A stretch of 13,823 nt of DNA, taken from assembly GCA_015478675.1 (NCBI GenBank), contig JADMIH010000104.1:1-13823 (forward strand). Reading direction: 5' to 3'. A program made the position numbers and the translations under genes. Shown piece by piece: positions 1 through 7,154 of this stretch (positions are counted from its first letter, which is position 1; the number at the start of each line of letters is the position of its first letter). Under the pieces are notes generated by a model. That model saw only the letters and a program-made list of their open reading frames with translations, made no database searches and was not told the origin of the DNA. Source of the DNA: Chloroflexota bacterium. GTDB lineage: Bacteria; Chloroflexota; Chloroflexia; QHBQ01; JADMIH01.

Positions 1-154
1 GGTGAGGATACGCCCACAGACACGCTCCGAAGAGTACTCTACCCCTGACCTGAACATTTGCGCATAAGTCGCCTGAAACGTGATAAGTATGGTGTATCAC
101 CTAAGGAATCGAGGGTAAAAATGCTCTAGCTGCAATCTCCCACCTTCCATGAGC

Positions 155-1282
155 CTATTGCACCACAGCTATCTCTCTCGAAACGTTGTTCAGACGGCGA
201 GCGCCATCCTCCTCGAGGATTACTGTATCTTCAATGCGCACGCCCAGCTTGCCCGGCAGATAGAGGCCCGGTTCCACGCTGAAGGCCATGTTGGGTTGCA
301 GGAGGGTCTTGTTGCCCTCCACCATGTATGGCGGCTCGTGCCCTTCCAGGCCGATACCGTGACCGAGGCGGTGGGAAAAGTATTCTCCATAGCCGGCCTC
401 CACCAATATGCCACGCGCCACCGCATCAAGGCTCTCGCATGTCATGCCTGGGCGCGCCGAGGTGATGGCGGCTTCTTGAGCAGCAGCTACCAGGCTGTAG
501 ACATGCGCCGCTTCCTCACCTGGTGGCTCACCCGCGAAAAGAGTACGAGTTATATCTGAAAAGTAGCCCTGGTATGTGCCGCCGAAATCGAGCACTATCG
601 CATCTCCTCGCTCTATGACGCGTTCGCAGGCGTGGTGATGCGGAGAGGCACTGTTTGGCCCGGAGGCCACAATCGGCACTCCTTCGACATCGAGGCCGCC
701 AGCCTTCAGGAGATCCGCTATCTCACGGGCGATCTCTATCTCCTGCCTGCCGATGAAGGGCCTTCGCACTATCTCCGCGAAGACCTTATCCGCAACAGCG
801 CCTGAGGTGGCGAGCGAGAAAATTTCATCGGGCGATTTGATCTGCCGCATGCTTGTGAGCACAGTGGAGGCTGAAGTAAAGGCAGCGCGAGGTAGCTCGG
901 CCTGCAACCTGATCAGAAAGATTGACCAGAGCCTATCGCTCACGCCTACAGTACAGTGCATACCCCCCGGACCGATGCCACTGCCTGCAACGAGTAGATT
1001 GGCCGCAATACGAGCAGGGTTCGCGCTCTCGTCCCAGGTAGTAACCTGCACCTCTTGAGGCAATTCGGGCAAGGTCGCTGCCTCAAAAGCGGGAAGAACC
1101 ATATGCGCTGGACCTTCCTGAGGCAGGAGAAGGAGGGTGAGCCGCTCGCTGGGGCGATTATGCGCGCCAAGCAGGTATAGCAGATCAGCAGACGGCCCGA
1201 TTACCAGGTAGTCGAGGCCAACTGCATGCATGAGTGCGCGTGCCTGTGCCAGGCGTTGCGCGTACTGTCCGGTCCCCTCCAC
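155..1282 (-). CDS. M24-family metallopeptidase (Xaa-Pro aminopeptidase / PepQ-like)
   Basis: A cytoplasmic 375-residue protein with the two-domain layout of aminopeptidase P and prolidase. A creatinase-like N-terminal domain (about residues 5-145) is followed by a pita-bread catalytic domain (about 150-370). All five expected dinuclear metal ligands are present: D232 and D243 (LDFGG...SDITRT), H308 (GHGIGLEGHE), E337 (SVEPGLY) and E351 (VRIEDT). A substrate-side His cluster lies at 215-217. The family removes N-terminal residues before proline or splits Xaa-Pro dipeptides; which of these applies here cannot be told. The GTG start is favoured because a perfect AGGAGG (+ strand CCTCCT, 1288-1293) lies 5 nt upstream. 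It sits 18 bp downstream of the AI-2E-family gene on the same strand, so the two are probably co-transcribed. The length is normal and nothing looks broken. Confidence 0.93.
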   Translation of the reverse strand: MEGTGQYAQRLAQARALMHAVGLDYLVIGPSADLLYLLGAHNRPSERLTLLLLPQEGPAHMVLPAFEAATLPELPQEVQVTTWDESANPARIAANLLVAGSGIGPGGMHCTVGVSDRLWSIFLIRLQAELPRAAFTSASTVLTSMRQIKSPDEIFSLATSGAVADKVFAEIVRRPFIGRQEIEIAREIADLLKAGGLDVEGVPIVASGPNSASPHHHACERVIERGDAIVLDFGGTYQGYFSDITRTLFAGEPPGEEAAHVYSLVAAAQEAAITSARPGMTCESLDAVARGILVEAGYGEYFSHRLGHGIGLEGHEPPYMVEGNKTLLQPNMAFSVEPGLYLPGKLGVRIEDTVILEEDGARRLNNVSREIAVVQ

Positions 1283-1300
1283 GCATTCCTCCTGAGGTAT

Positions 1301-2644
1301 CTATCCTTCGGCTTTGGCTTGCGATTCTACCCTGGTTTTGGTTTCGCCAACGCCCTGCACCGCTACGACCAGCTCGCCGGCGGACTCGCGTGTCTCTTGC
1401 GCGGCCTCGGTTTGCGCTTCAAACTTCTCTTCGCTTTCATGAGCCGCTTTAATGTCGCTGATAATAACCTGTAGCGACCCGGCGATTGGCACCGCCACCA
1501 GTGCGCCCACTATGCCAGCGAGCGTCGCGCCCAAGAGTATGCTTACTATTACCGTCAGCGGGCTGATGCCCACCGAGTTCTTCATAACACGTGGGATAAG
1601 GACGTTTCCCTCAACCATCTGTAATAGGATGGCAAATACCACTACAATCAGCGCCAGACCGATCCCGCCACCCACACCGAACAAGCCCTTCTCGTTCACT
1701 CCCTGAGTAAGGGCGACAAGCACAGCAGGAGCAGTGCCTATATAGGGCCCGACGAGAGGTATGGCCTCCGCCACGGCAATAAAGAGGGCAAGAGCAGGCC
1801 AATATTTGACCCCTATCACCAGGTAGCCAACAGCGCTGATCAGGCCAACAATCAACATCAGTGTAAGCTGCCCGCGCACCCAGCCGCCTACTTTGACCTC
1901 TATGTCGTCCCAAACTCGACGGACTCTGTTGGCGCGCTTGGGCGGCAGCCACGATATAGCGGCGCGCTTGATAAGAGTGCGCTCGGTTAGCCAGTAGAAA
2001 GCCACAACAAAAATAGTTATCACGCTGAAGAAAGCCTCAGCGATTGTGAGGGCCGTCGTGGTGACCGACTCAACCTTCTGCTGGTTACTCTGAGGGGTGG
2101 CGGGCGGGGTGGCCGTCGGCGTGGCGGCAGGCCCAAACTGGCCGAGGGCGGTGCTGGCGGCGTCAACGAAGGCGCTGGCTTGCTGGCGCAGGAACGAGTT
2201 AGGCTGGCCTTTGTCTATCTCATTGACGCTCTGCTTCATCTCGCCCACTGTCTGATTGAGCGAGGTGCCTATCTGACCCACCTGGGAGATGGCGAGAGGC
2301 ACCGTCAGCAAGCCTATCGCGGCGATAACAAGGAAAATGCCTGTGTATACAACAAGAATGCCAGCCGATCTATTGAGCGGCCCTCGCCGAAGCCAGTTCA
2401 CTAAAGGCTCAATTGCTGTAGCGATGAGGAGGGAGAGGAAAAGGAGCAGCAGGAGAGTAAGAGTGCGATAGAGCAAAAAGGAGATAACCAAAACGCCCAG
2501 GATGCCTGCTGTCGCCATGATCACAGTCGGCAACTTAAGGCGATTTACGTCCACCTCGATGCGCGCTACCGGCTGGTTGAGAGGAACGTGTTCCTCAAGA
2601 GGCTTCTCTATGCCGCCATTTTGTATCTCGTTGTCTGATGTCAA
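1301..2644 (-). CDS. AI-2E family transporter-like membrane protein (PF01594)
   Basis: A 447-residue integral membrane protein. Hydrophobic segments lie at about 40-78, 95-120, 198-220, 258-310, 322-345 and 362-392. The conserved family stretch AEAIPLVGPYIG (residues 292-303) and LIPRVMKNSVGISPL (349-363) identify it. Members export small molecules or ions; AI-2 export is established only for TqsA and should not be assumed here. Two oddities stand out: a Pro/Thr-rich linker (ATPTATPPATPQ, about 174-185) in the extracytoplasmic loop region, and a charged, Glu-rich hydrophilic tail of about 50 residues (398-447) with coiled-coil character. The start is TTG at 2644, preceded by GAAGGAAG (2660-2653) at 8 nt spacing. 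No ATG lies before the first membrane helix except Met43, which would cut into it. It is followed closely by the M24 peptidase gene. Confidence 0.9.
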   Translation of the reverse strand: MTSDNEIQNGGIEKPLEEHVPLNQPVARIEVDVNRLKLPTVIMATAGILGVLVISFLLYRTLTLLLLLFLSLLIATAIEPLVNWLRRGPLNRSAGILVVYTGIFLVIAAIGLLTVPLAISQVGQIGTSLNQTVGEMKQSVNEIDKGQPNSFLRQQASAFVDAASTALGQFGPAATPTATPPATPQSNQQKVESVTTTALTIAEAFFSVITIFVVAFYWLTERTLIKRAAISWLPPKRANRVRRVWDDIEVKVGGWVRGQLTLMLIVGLISAVGYLVIGVKYWPALALFIAVAEAIPLVGPYIGTAPAVLVALTQGVNEKGLFGVGGGIGLALIVVVFAILLQMVEGNVLIPRVMKNSVGISPLTVIVSILLGATLAGIVGALVAVPIAGSLQVIISDIKAAHESEEKFEAQTEAAQETRESAGELVVAVQGVGETKTRVESQAKAEG

Positions 2645-2775
2645 GTTGTAAGCTTCCTTCGTAGGTGAAACGTGAGTATTAGATACTGCGTCTTGCGCGA
2701 TGCTTTAAGGTTAGAGATGTTCCATCCGTAATCCCTCACGTTTCGCGTTTCACTTGTCCGGTTTTAGCCATAATC
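2645..2775. repeat. Intergenic inverted repeat GTGAAACGTGAG / CTCACGTTTC(GCGTTTC)AC
   Basis: The gap between the diguanylate cyclase and the AI-2E-family gene contains GAAACGTGAG (2667-2676) and its exact reverse complement CTCACGTTTC (2735-2744), 58 nt apart. The left arm extends to GTGAAACGTGAG (2665-2676). The right arm could extend too if a 7-nt duplication (GCGTTTC, 2745-2751) is looped out. A small dyad AGTAT-TAG-ATACT (2675-2687) overlaps it. On the minus strand this could be a long-stem hairpin between two genes, a regulator target, or debris of a dispersed repeat. No U-tract follows, so a simple terminator is unlikely. Confidence 0.5.
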
Positions 2776-3942
2776 TCAGAAAGATATTCTGTTGCGCCCT
2801 TCTTTCTTTGCCCTGTACATAGCTTCGTCGGCCTTAGCGAGCAGGGTTTCAGGGTTGCGTGCGTCGTCGGGGAATGAAGCTAACCCTATAGAGAGAGTGG
2901 GCACCGGGGCCATCAGAGGCATCCTGGTTTCACCCTCATCGCGTGGCGCATCCTCCGGCGCGCCTTTTTCGCCCTGGGCAGCACCAGGATCGTTCGGCGC
3001 TACCACGACTGTGACATTCTGGACCGCTTTCACCAGTCGCTCGGCAAAAGCGTGCGACTGGTCCTTGGGCGTTTCAGGTAGTATAACGGCAAACTCGTCT
3101 CCACCGTAACGGCATGGTATATCATTTTGCCTGCTGGTATCCTTTATAGCCGCCCCGACAGCCGCGATAACCGCATCGCCCACAGGGTGACCATAGGTAT
3201 CGTTGATATGCTTCAGCAGGTCCATATCTATAATTACCACAGTTACAGGTTCTGCGTAGCGCACGGCGCGGCGCAGCTCTTCGTTGAGGCGCTGGTGGAA
3301 AAAGTCCTTGTTGTATAGTTGCGTGAGCGGGTCGCGCACGGCGCGCTTCTCCAGGTCACGGACCGAGGTATCATAAAAGTTCTCCAGGGAGATCAACATC
3401 AGTTCGTCGAAAAGTCTGTCTACATAGGCGATTACGTCAAGGTTAGCGTCGAAGGCCTTATCTTGATTGGAGGCTTGCATGGTGGTCCAGATCACCTGCC
3501 GCAGCTTGATATACTCAAGTATAACCTCGTGCAGCTGGTAATCTTGCGTGTGGCGCAGCTTACCATGGGCCGCCGCCGCTTGCTGGGCGCGCGCCAGAGG
3601 CCCGCTGAGGGGACGAGTGCTGTAGGGGCGAGCTTTAGCTGCGATCAGGTTCTGCGTGGTGGTGATAGGAGCAGTGATGGCGCTCATGCCGCCTTGATTG
3701 GCGCTCTGGTCATCGGCTGCTCGCGAGACCGAGACTATGGGCACCGTCTCGCGGTCGGGGGCTTCGCGGCCTTCAATAGCTTCGGCCAAGTTCGCCAGCA
3801 TTGCCTTTGTGCCGTTGACTATCTCGGCGGTGAGCAGCTGGTTATGCACCTGGGTACGTTCGCTCATGCGTAGCTCGTCTACCCACTTGCGAGTAATTTC
3901 ATCAATATTCTCTTTGAGGGTATGTGCGATCTCTGTGAACAT
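2776..3942 (-). CDS. Diguanylate cyclase: RsbRD-like N-terminal domain plus GGDEF domain
   Basis: Makes cyclic di-GMP from two GTP. Starting at ATG 3942 the product is 388 residues with no membrane segment. Residues 1-190 are alpha-helical and resemble RsbRD_N-type sensor domains (KENIDEITRKWVDELR near the start; HEVILEYIKLRQVIW 138-152). They are interrupted by a low-complexity stretch at about 60-125. The GGDEF domain spans about 200-388: metal-binding D239 and D241 (IIDMDLLKHINDTYGH), an intact GGDEF at 280-284, and an RxxD product-inhibition site (RQND, 271-274) exactly five residues before it, so it should be active and feedback inhibited. A charged insert of about 30 residues (315-345) precedes the SIGLASFP strand. 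The frame stays open to an ATG at 4248, but the extra 102 codons look non-coding, while ATG 3942 has GGAGA just upstream. It is divergent from the carotenoid operon. Confidence 0.9.
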   Translation of the reverse strand: MFTEIAHTLKENIDEITRKWVDELRMSERTQVHNQLLTAEIVNGTKAMLANLAEAIEGREAPDRETVPIVSVSRAADDQSANQGGMSAITAPITTTQNLIAAKARPYSTRPLSGPLARAQQAAAAHGKLRHTQDYQLHEVILEYIKLRQVIWTTMQASNQDKAFDANLDVIAYVDRLFDELMLISLENFYDTSVRDLEKRAVRDPLTQLYNKDFFHQRLNEELRRAVRYAEPVTVVIIDMDLLKHINDTYGHPVGDAVIAAVGAAIKDTSRQNDIPCRYGGDEFAVILPETPKDQSHAFAERLVKAVQNVTVVVAPNDPGAAQGEKGAPEDAPRDEGETRMPLMAPVPTLSIGLASFPDDARNPETLLAKADEAMYRAKKEGRNRISF

Positions 3943-4318
3943 AGTTCTCCAAGGGTAGCTGCCGTCGCTAAAGATCAGGGCAAAGTATGTGCCAAGAGGC
4001 GGCGAGAGAGGTGACAGGAAGATGGCAGAAGGCAGGACAAACGGCGAGCTTTTAACACTATAACGTATTAAATCAGCAATCAGGCGCAAGCCGGAGGGTG
4101 CAACCGGCAAGAAATAGGAGAAAAGTACCTGGTTATTCGCGCAAAGGGTCTTTCGAGATGCCAGATCGGGCCTGGCAGAGAAGGCACGCCAGTAAAGCGG
4201 CAACCGCAGCGCCGTCGAGCTTGCGGTGGTGGCGCTGTTAGCAGACATGGTGCTTGACGAAATGATAAATCTTGAATAAGGGTGCAGGAGCGGGCTTGAT
4301 TCTTGCTTCAGTGATCAT

Positions 4319-4336
4319 CTTGCGTGGTAACGCAAG
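4319..4336. promoter_or_regulatory. Dyad CTTGCGT-GGTA-ACGCAAG upstream of the crtP promoter
   Basis: A perfect 7-bp inverted repeat with a 4-nt centre, 18 bp overall, ends 50 bp before the -35 box of the crtP promoter. The size and symmetry suit a dimeric DNA-binding regulator. No U-run follows, so it is not a terminator of anything to its left. No second copy was found in the window. An operator is an inference from position and symmetry. Confidence 0.4.
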
Positions 4337-4386
4337 GGAAGGCACCACAGTGTTGCCCCAATGTATTAACTTTGCTGAACAAACCC

Positions 4387-4415
4387 TTGACAAAGCCAGG
4401 CCATCGTGCTATTAT
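4387..4415 (+). promoter_or_regulatory. Strong sigma70-type promoter of the carotenoid operon
   Basis: A consensus -35 TTGACA (4387-4392) is separated by exactly 17 nt from -10 TATTAT (4410-4415). The spacer ends in TGC, giving an extended -10 (TGn). Transcription would start near 4421-4424 and leave a leader of about 135 nt before crtP. This looks like a housekeeping promoter, not an ECF-type one (no GGAAC/CGTC pair at suitable spacing), so basal expression should not need the sigma factor encoded in the operon. Confidence 0.8.
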
Positions 4416-4430
4416 GTGTCAGCGCGGACT

Positions 4431-4468
4431 GGGGCCGTGATGCTCGCCCTCCACCAAATCACAGCCCC
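4431..4468 (+). promoter_or_regulatory. Hairpin in the crtP 5' leader
   Basis: GGGGC-C-GTGAT (4431-4441) pairs with ATCAC-A-GCCCC (4458-4468). This gives an 11-position stem with a single C/A mismatch and a 16-nt loop, about 8-10 nt downstream of the predicted transcription start. No U-tract follows, so it is not an intrinsic terminator. It could protect the 5' end of the mRNA or be part of a regulatory leader. It matches no riboswitch class I recognise. Confidence 0.5.
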
Positions 4469-4557
4469 GCTCCAAGCTTTATCCTTACTGAGTAGGGCGC
4501 TGGCCGCACCGACGAACAATATACAACTATCCCAATCAGAGACCGGGAAAGTAGCAA

Positions 4558-5997
4558 ATGGCGAAGCAACTTCTGGACAGAGCCGCACAAAATCGCACAG
4601 AGCAGGGCAGACGTGCCGTTATCGCGGGGGCAGGTCTGGCGGGCCTTGCCGCCGCCAACTATCTCGCGGACGCCGGATACAGGGTGACGCTCCTTGAGAA
4701 GAGGGACAGAGCAGGCGGCAAAGTGTCGTCGTGGCAAGATGCCGACGGCGACTGGCTGGAAAGTGGATTGCACGTCTTCTTCGGAGCATATCGCAACCTT
4801 CTGGCCTTCATGCGCGAGACGGGCACCGAGGACAATCTAATCTGGATGCCTCACGCTCTGACATTTTCCGGCCCCGGCGGTGCCTTATCACCCCTTGCAT
4901 TCCCCGCGCGGCTACCGGCCCCACTGCATGGGCTGACCGCCATTGCCCGCAGTCGTGGCGTGTTGACCCACCCCGATAAGATGCGCACAGGGCTTGGCCT
5001 CCTCTGGCCGATCCTTGTCAATCAAGGCTATATAAACAGACAGGATAACGTCTCTTATGAGAGATGGCACCTGCAACACAGGCTCAGCCGCCGTTCGTTA
5101 GGCGACTTCTTTGACACAATGGCGCTTGCCCTCAACTTCAGCCCCAGCAAAGAAGTATCGGCCAAGTTGCTGCTGACGGTGCTCAGTCACTTCGGCAAGG
5201 AAAGAGACGCCTCCCGTGTCGCCTTTCTAAAAGGCTCGCCGGAGACGCGTCTTTTCCACCCTCTCCTGAAACATTTACGGCGAAAGGGAGTTGAAGTGCG
5301 CCTGGAAACGAAGGTAGAGCGGGTTCTTTACGACGACACAGCAGGTAAAGTGGCCGGTCTAGAACTGGCCGACGGCGCTGTCATCACAGCCGATAGCTAT
5401 ATCTCCGCCATGCCTGTGCATAACCTCTGGAAAGTCCTTCCCGCCAGCATGAGGAAGCTAGAGCCTTTCTGCGGCCTGCGCCACCTGCACGGAGTACCCG
5501 TTGTTACGGTGCAACTCTACTTTGATAGAGCTGTGACAGGCGTAAGGAATCTGATCTTTTCAAGGAGATCACATATGTCAGTGTACGCTGAGCTTGGGCA
5601 AATCTGCCCCGACTTTTATGAGGGGCCGGGCGGTCGCTCAATGGTCGAGCTGGTGATTGCACCCGCCGCACAGTGGTTCCACCTGAGCGATGATGACCTG
5701 ATAGGCGAGGTGATGCGAGAGTTTAGCGAGCATCACCCTGCTGCGGCAGGGGCGAAGCTCCTGAAAAGCACGATAGTGCGGATACCCCAATCGGTCTACA
5801 AGGCGCGTCCGGGTGTTGATCGCTACAGGCCCGACCAGATGACAAGCGTGCCCAACTTCTTTCTTTGCGGGGATTACACTCGCCAGGACTATCTGGCGAG
5901 TATGGAAGGGGCTGTGCTAAGTGGCTGCCGGGTGGCCTCTCGGATCAGAGGTAAGGAAGCTGCACATAGAAGCATAGAGGTAGCAGTTGGAGCCTGA
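4558..5997 (+). CDS. crtP: Phytoene desaturase, cyanobacterial/plant type (CrtP-like)
   Basis: An FAD-dependent, probably membrane-associated 479-residue desaturase that would convert phytoene to zeta-carotene with quinone as likely acceptor. It has the CrtP/PDS family pattern: dinucleotide-binding fold AGAGLAGLAAANYLADAG (23-40), LLEKRDRAGGKVSSW (45-59), GDWLESGLHVFFGAY (64-78), ALNFSPSKEVSAKLLLT (191-207), RSMVELVIAPA (360-370), IPQSVYKARPG (409-419), and the C-terminal FAD/substrate motif CGDYTRQDYLASMEGAVLSG (437-456). These are the landmarks of CrtP and not of the bacterial CrtI family. The related hydroxysqualene dehydroxylase HpnE is the main alternative, but a crtQ-like gene and a lycopene cyclase nearby favour carotenoids. 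The N-terminus carries about 18 extra residues before the fold. It is the first gene of the operon; its stop overlaps the crtB start by 11 nt. Confidence 0.88.
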   Translation: MAKQLLDRAAQNRTEQGRRAVIAGAGLAGLAAANYLADAGYRVTLLEKRDRAGGKVSSWQDADGDWLESGLHVFFGAYRNLLAFMRETGTEDNLIWMPHALTFSGPGGALSPLAFPARLPAPLHGLTAIARSRGVLTHPDKMRTGLGLLWPILVNQGYINRQDNVSYERWHLQHRLSRRSLGDFFDTMALALNFSPSKEVSAKLLLTVLSHFGKERDASRVAFLKGSPETRLFHPLLKHLRRKGVEVRLETKVERVLYDDTAGKVAGLELADGAVITADSYISAMPVHNLWKVLPASMRKLEPFCGLRHLHGVPVVTVQLYFDRAVTGVRNLIFSRRSHMSVYAELGQICPDFYEGPGGRSMVELVIAPAAQWFHLSDDDLIGEVMREFSEHHPAAAGAKLLKSTIVRIPQSVYKARPGVDRYRPDQMTSVPNFFLCGDYTRQDYLASMEGAVLSGCRVASRIRGKEAAHRSIEVAVGA

Positions 5998-7135
5998 TGC
6001 CGCCATCTACCCACATAGTTCGGTGCATGGGGGGCAATCGTTTCGCTGGCCGCAAAGCGTGCCGCATATTAACCCACCGGCAAGCAAGCAGGTGCTAGAG
6101 AGGCTGGCCGACTATTTGACCCCACCGCACAGTCTCATCCTACCCGCCAGGAGACAGCTACGGAGTGGCGCATACGACAGATTAGCTGAGCACTGCCTTG
6201 CGGAGTCGCACAAACCCCAGCCAGAGAAGCTGTGGGCCTACGATGCGTGCACAGAGATAATACGCCGCCACTCTAAAAGCTTCTATTTTAGCGCGCGCCT
6301 CCTCCCTGCGGCCAAGAGGTATGGCATTATGGCGCTTTATGCCTTCTGCCGTCTCAGCGATGATCTCGTTGATGAGGCGGCCGAGGGCGAGAGCCGTATC
6401 GTCGCCAGGGCCAAAGCCGCAATAGCGCTCAACCATTGGTCTAAAGTGAACTCCACGCCGGTCAGCGGGTGTGACGACCCGGTGATAGTAGCCTGGGCCG
6501 ACACTCGCGCTCACTTCGGGATACCGCATGAGCTAACTGCTGAGCTACTTACCGGCATAGAGATGGACCTGACGATAAACCGCTACGAGACGTGGGATGG
6601 CCTGTGGCTTTATTGCTATAGGGTCGCCAGCACTGTTGGCCTTATGAGTATATACATCACAGGCGCGAACACGATGGACGCGGTGCCTTACGCTGTGCAG
6701 CTAGGTGTGGCATTACAGCTTACCAATATATTACGCGACATCGGCGAAGATGCCCGTTCAGGCAGGATTTACCTGCCCGCAGAGGATATGGCACGCTTCG
6801 GCTACACAGAAGAGATGCTTATGGCGGGCGAAGTCAATGGCAGCTTTACCAATCTGATGAACTTTGAGATAGAGCGCGCGCACGCTCTGTACAATGCCGC
6901 CTGGGCAGGCATAGAGATGTTGCCCACTGACAGCCGGGTTGCGGTAGGCGCGGCGGCCACGATATATAGAGGCATCTTAGAGAAGATTGTAGAGGCAAAG
7001 TATAACGTCTTCGGCCATAGAGCACATGTAAGCATGAGCGAGAAGGTCCGTGCCCTTCCTTCAATATGGTGGAAGTCACAGAAGGCAGGCAAAAGGGCAA
7101 GGATAGAAGAACTGTATACAAAGAGGATCAATTAA
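5987..7135 (+). CDS. crtB: Phytoene synthase (squalene/phytoene synthase family)
   Basis: Condenses two geranylgeranyl diphosphates to phytoene. The 382-residue protein has both Asp-rich Mg-diphosphate motifs: DDLVDE (125-130) and NILRDIGEDARSGRIYLP (247-264). It also has RRHSKSFYFSARLLP (93-107), MDLTINRYETWDGLWLYCYRV (193-213) and the C-terminal KYNVFGHRAHVS (338-349). The tract from GLWLYCYRVASTVGLMS to the end follows plant and cyanobacterial phytoene synthase closely, so squalene synthase is unlikely. The start is TTG 5987, inside the last codons of crtP, with AGAGG at 5976-5980 six nt upstream, so translation is probably coupled. About 85 residues precede the first conserved motif, longer than most bacterial CrtB; a later start is possible, but I saw none with a better ribosome site. 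Confidence 0.93.
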   Translation: MEPDAAIYPHSSVHGGQSFRWPQSVPHINPPASKQVLERLADYLTPPHSLILPARRQLRSGAYDRLAEHCLAESHKPQPEKLWAYDACTEIIRRHSKSFYFSARLLPAAKRYGIMALYAFCRLSDDLVDEAAEGESRIVARAKAAIALNHWSKVNSTPVSGCDDPVIVAWADTRAHFGIPHELTAELLTGIEMDLTINRYETWDGLWLYCYRVASTVGLMSIYITGANTMDAVPYAVQLGVALQLTNILRDIGEDARSGRIYLPAEDMARFGYTEEMLMAGEVNGSFTNLMNFEIERAHALYNAAWAGIEMLPTDSRVAVGAAATIYRGILEKIVEAKYNVFGHRAHVSMSEKVRALPSIWWKSQKAGKRARIEELYTKRIN

Positions 7136-7154
7136 AGCACGTAAGGAGCTATAT

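Larger units (their letters stand above)
3943..4557. other. Divergent intergenic control region (cyclase / carotenoid operon)
   Basis: 615 bases lie between the start chosen for the minus-strand cyclase gene and crtP. The cyclase frame remains open in 3943-4248, but its translation there shows no domain-like composition and the better ribosome site is at 3942. The crtP side holds an 18-bp dyad, a strong promoter and a leader hairpin, each listed separately. On the cyclase side, a TATAGT hexamer (minus strand, 4062-4057) lies in an AT-rich patch (4051-4080) and may be a -10 box, but no convincing -35 accompanies it. No separate gene is supported. Confidence 0.6.

Noticed and set aside
27..40. 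10-bp palindrome AGAGTACTCT, and the shared word TCCGAAGAGT with 13539-13549
   Set aside because: Short words expected by chance in 13.8 kb; not a convincing repeat pair or attachment site.
80..100. GTGATA...TATCAC inverted repeat downstream of the M24 peptidase gene as a terminator
   Set aside because: Only 6-bp AT-rich arms with a 9-nt loop and a weak T-run on the minus strand; not enough to call.
149..559. 136-codon open frame on the + strand opposite the M24 peptidase
   Set aside because: Antisense shadow of a gene with full catalytic motifs; no ribosome site and no recognisable domain.
3319..3873. 184-codon open frame on the + strand opposite the diguanylate cyclase
   Set aside because: Antisense shadow; the other strand encodes intact GGDEF and sensor motifs.
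4376..4408. ECF-type promoter (GAAC ... CGT) before crtP as autoregulation by the operon's own sigma
   Set aside because: The spacing between GAAC (4377-4380) and the only CGT-like box is about 24 nt, too long for ECF promoters; the sigma70 match is far better.
4272..4697. 141-codon open frame overlapping the crtP promoter and start
   Set aside because: It runs across the predicted promoter and into crtP in another frame, with Arg/Gly-rich composition typical of a shadow; a short leader peptide from ATG 4440 was considered but has no ribosome site and falls in the hairpin.
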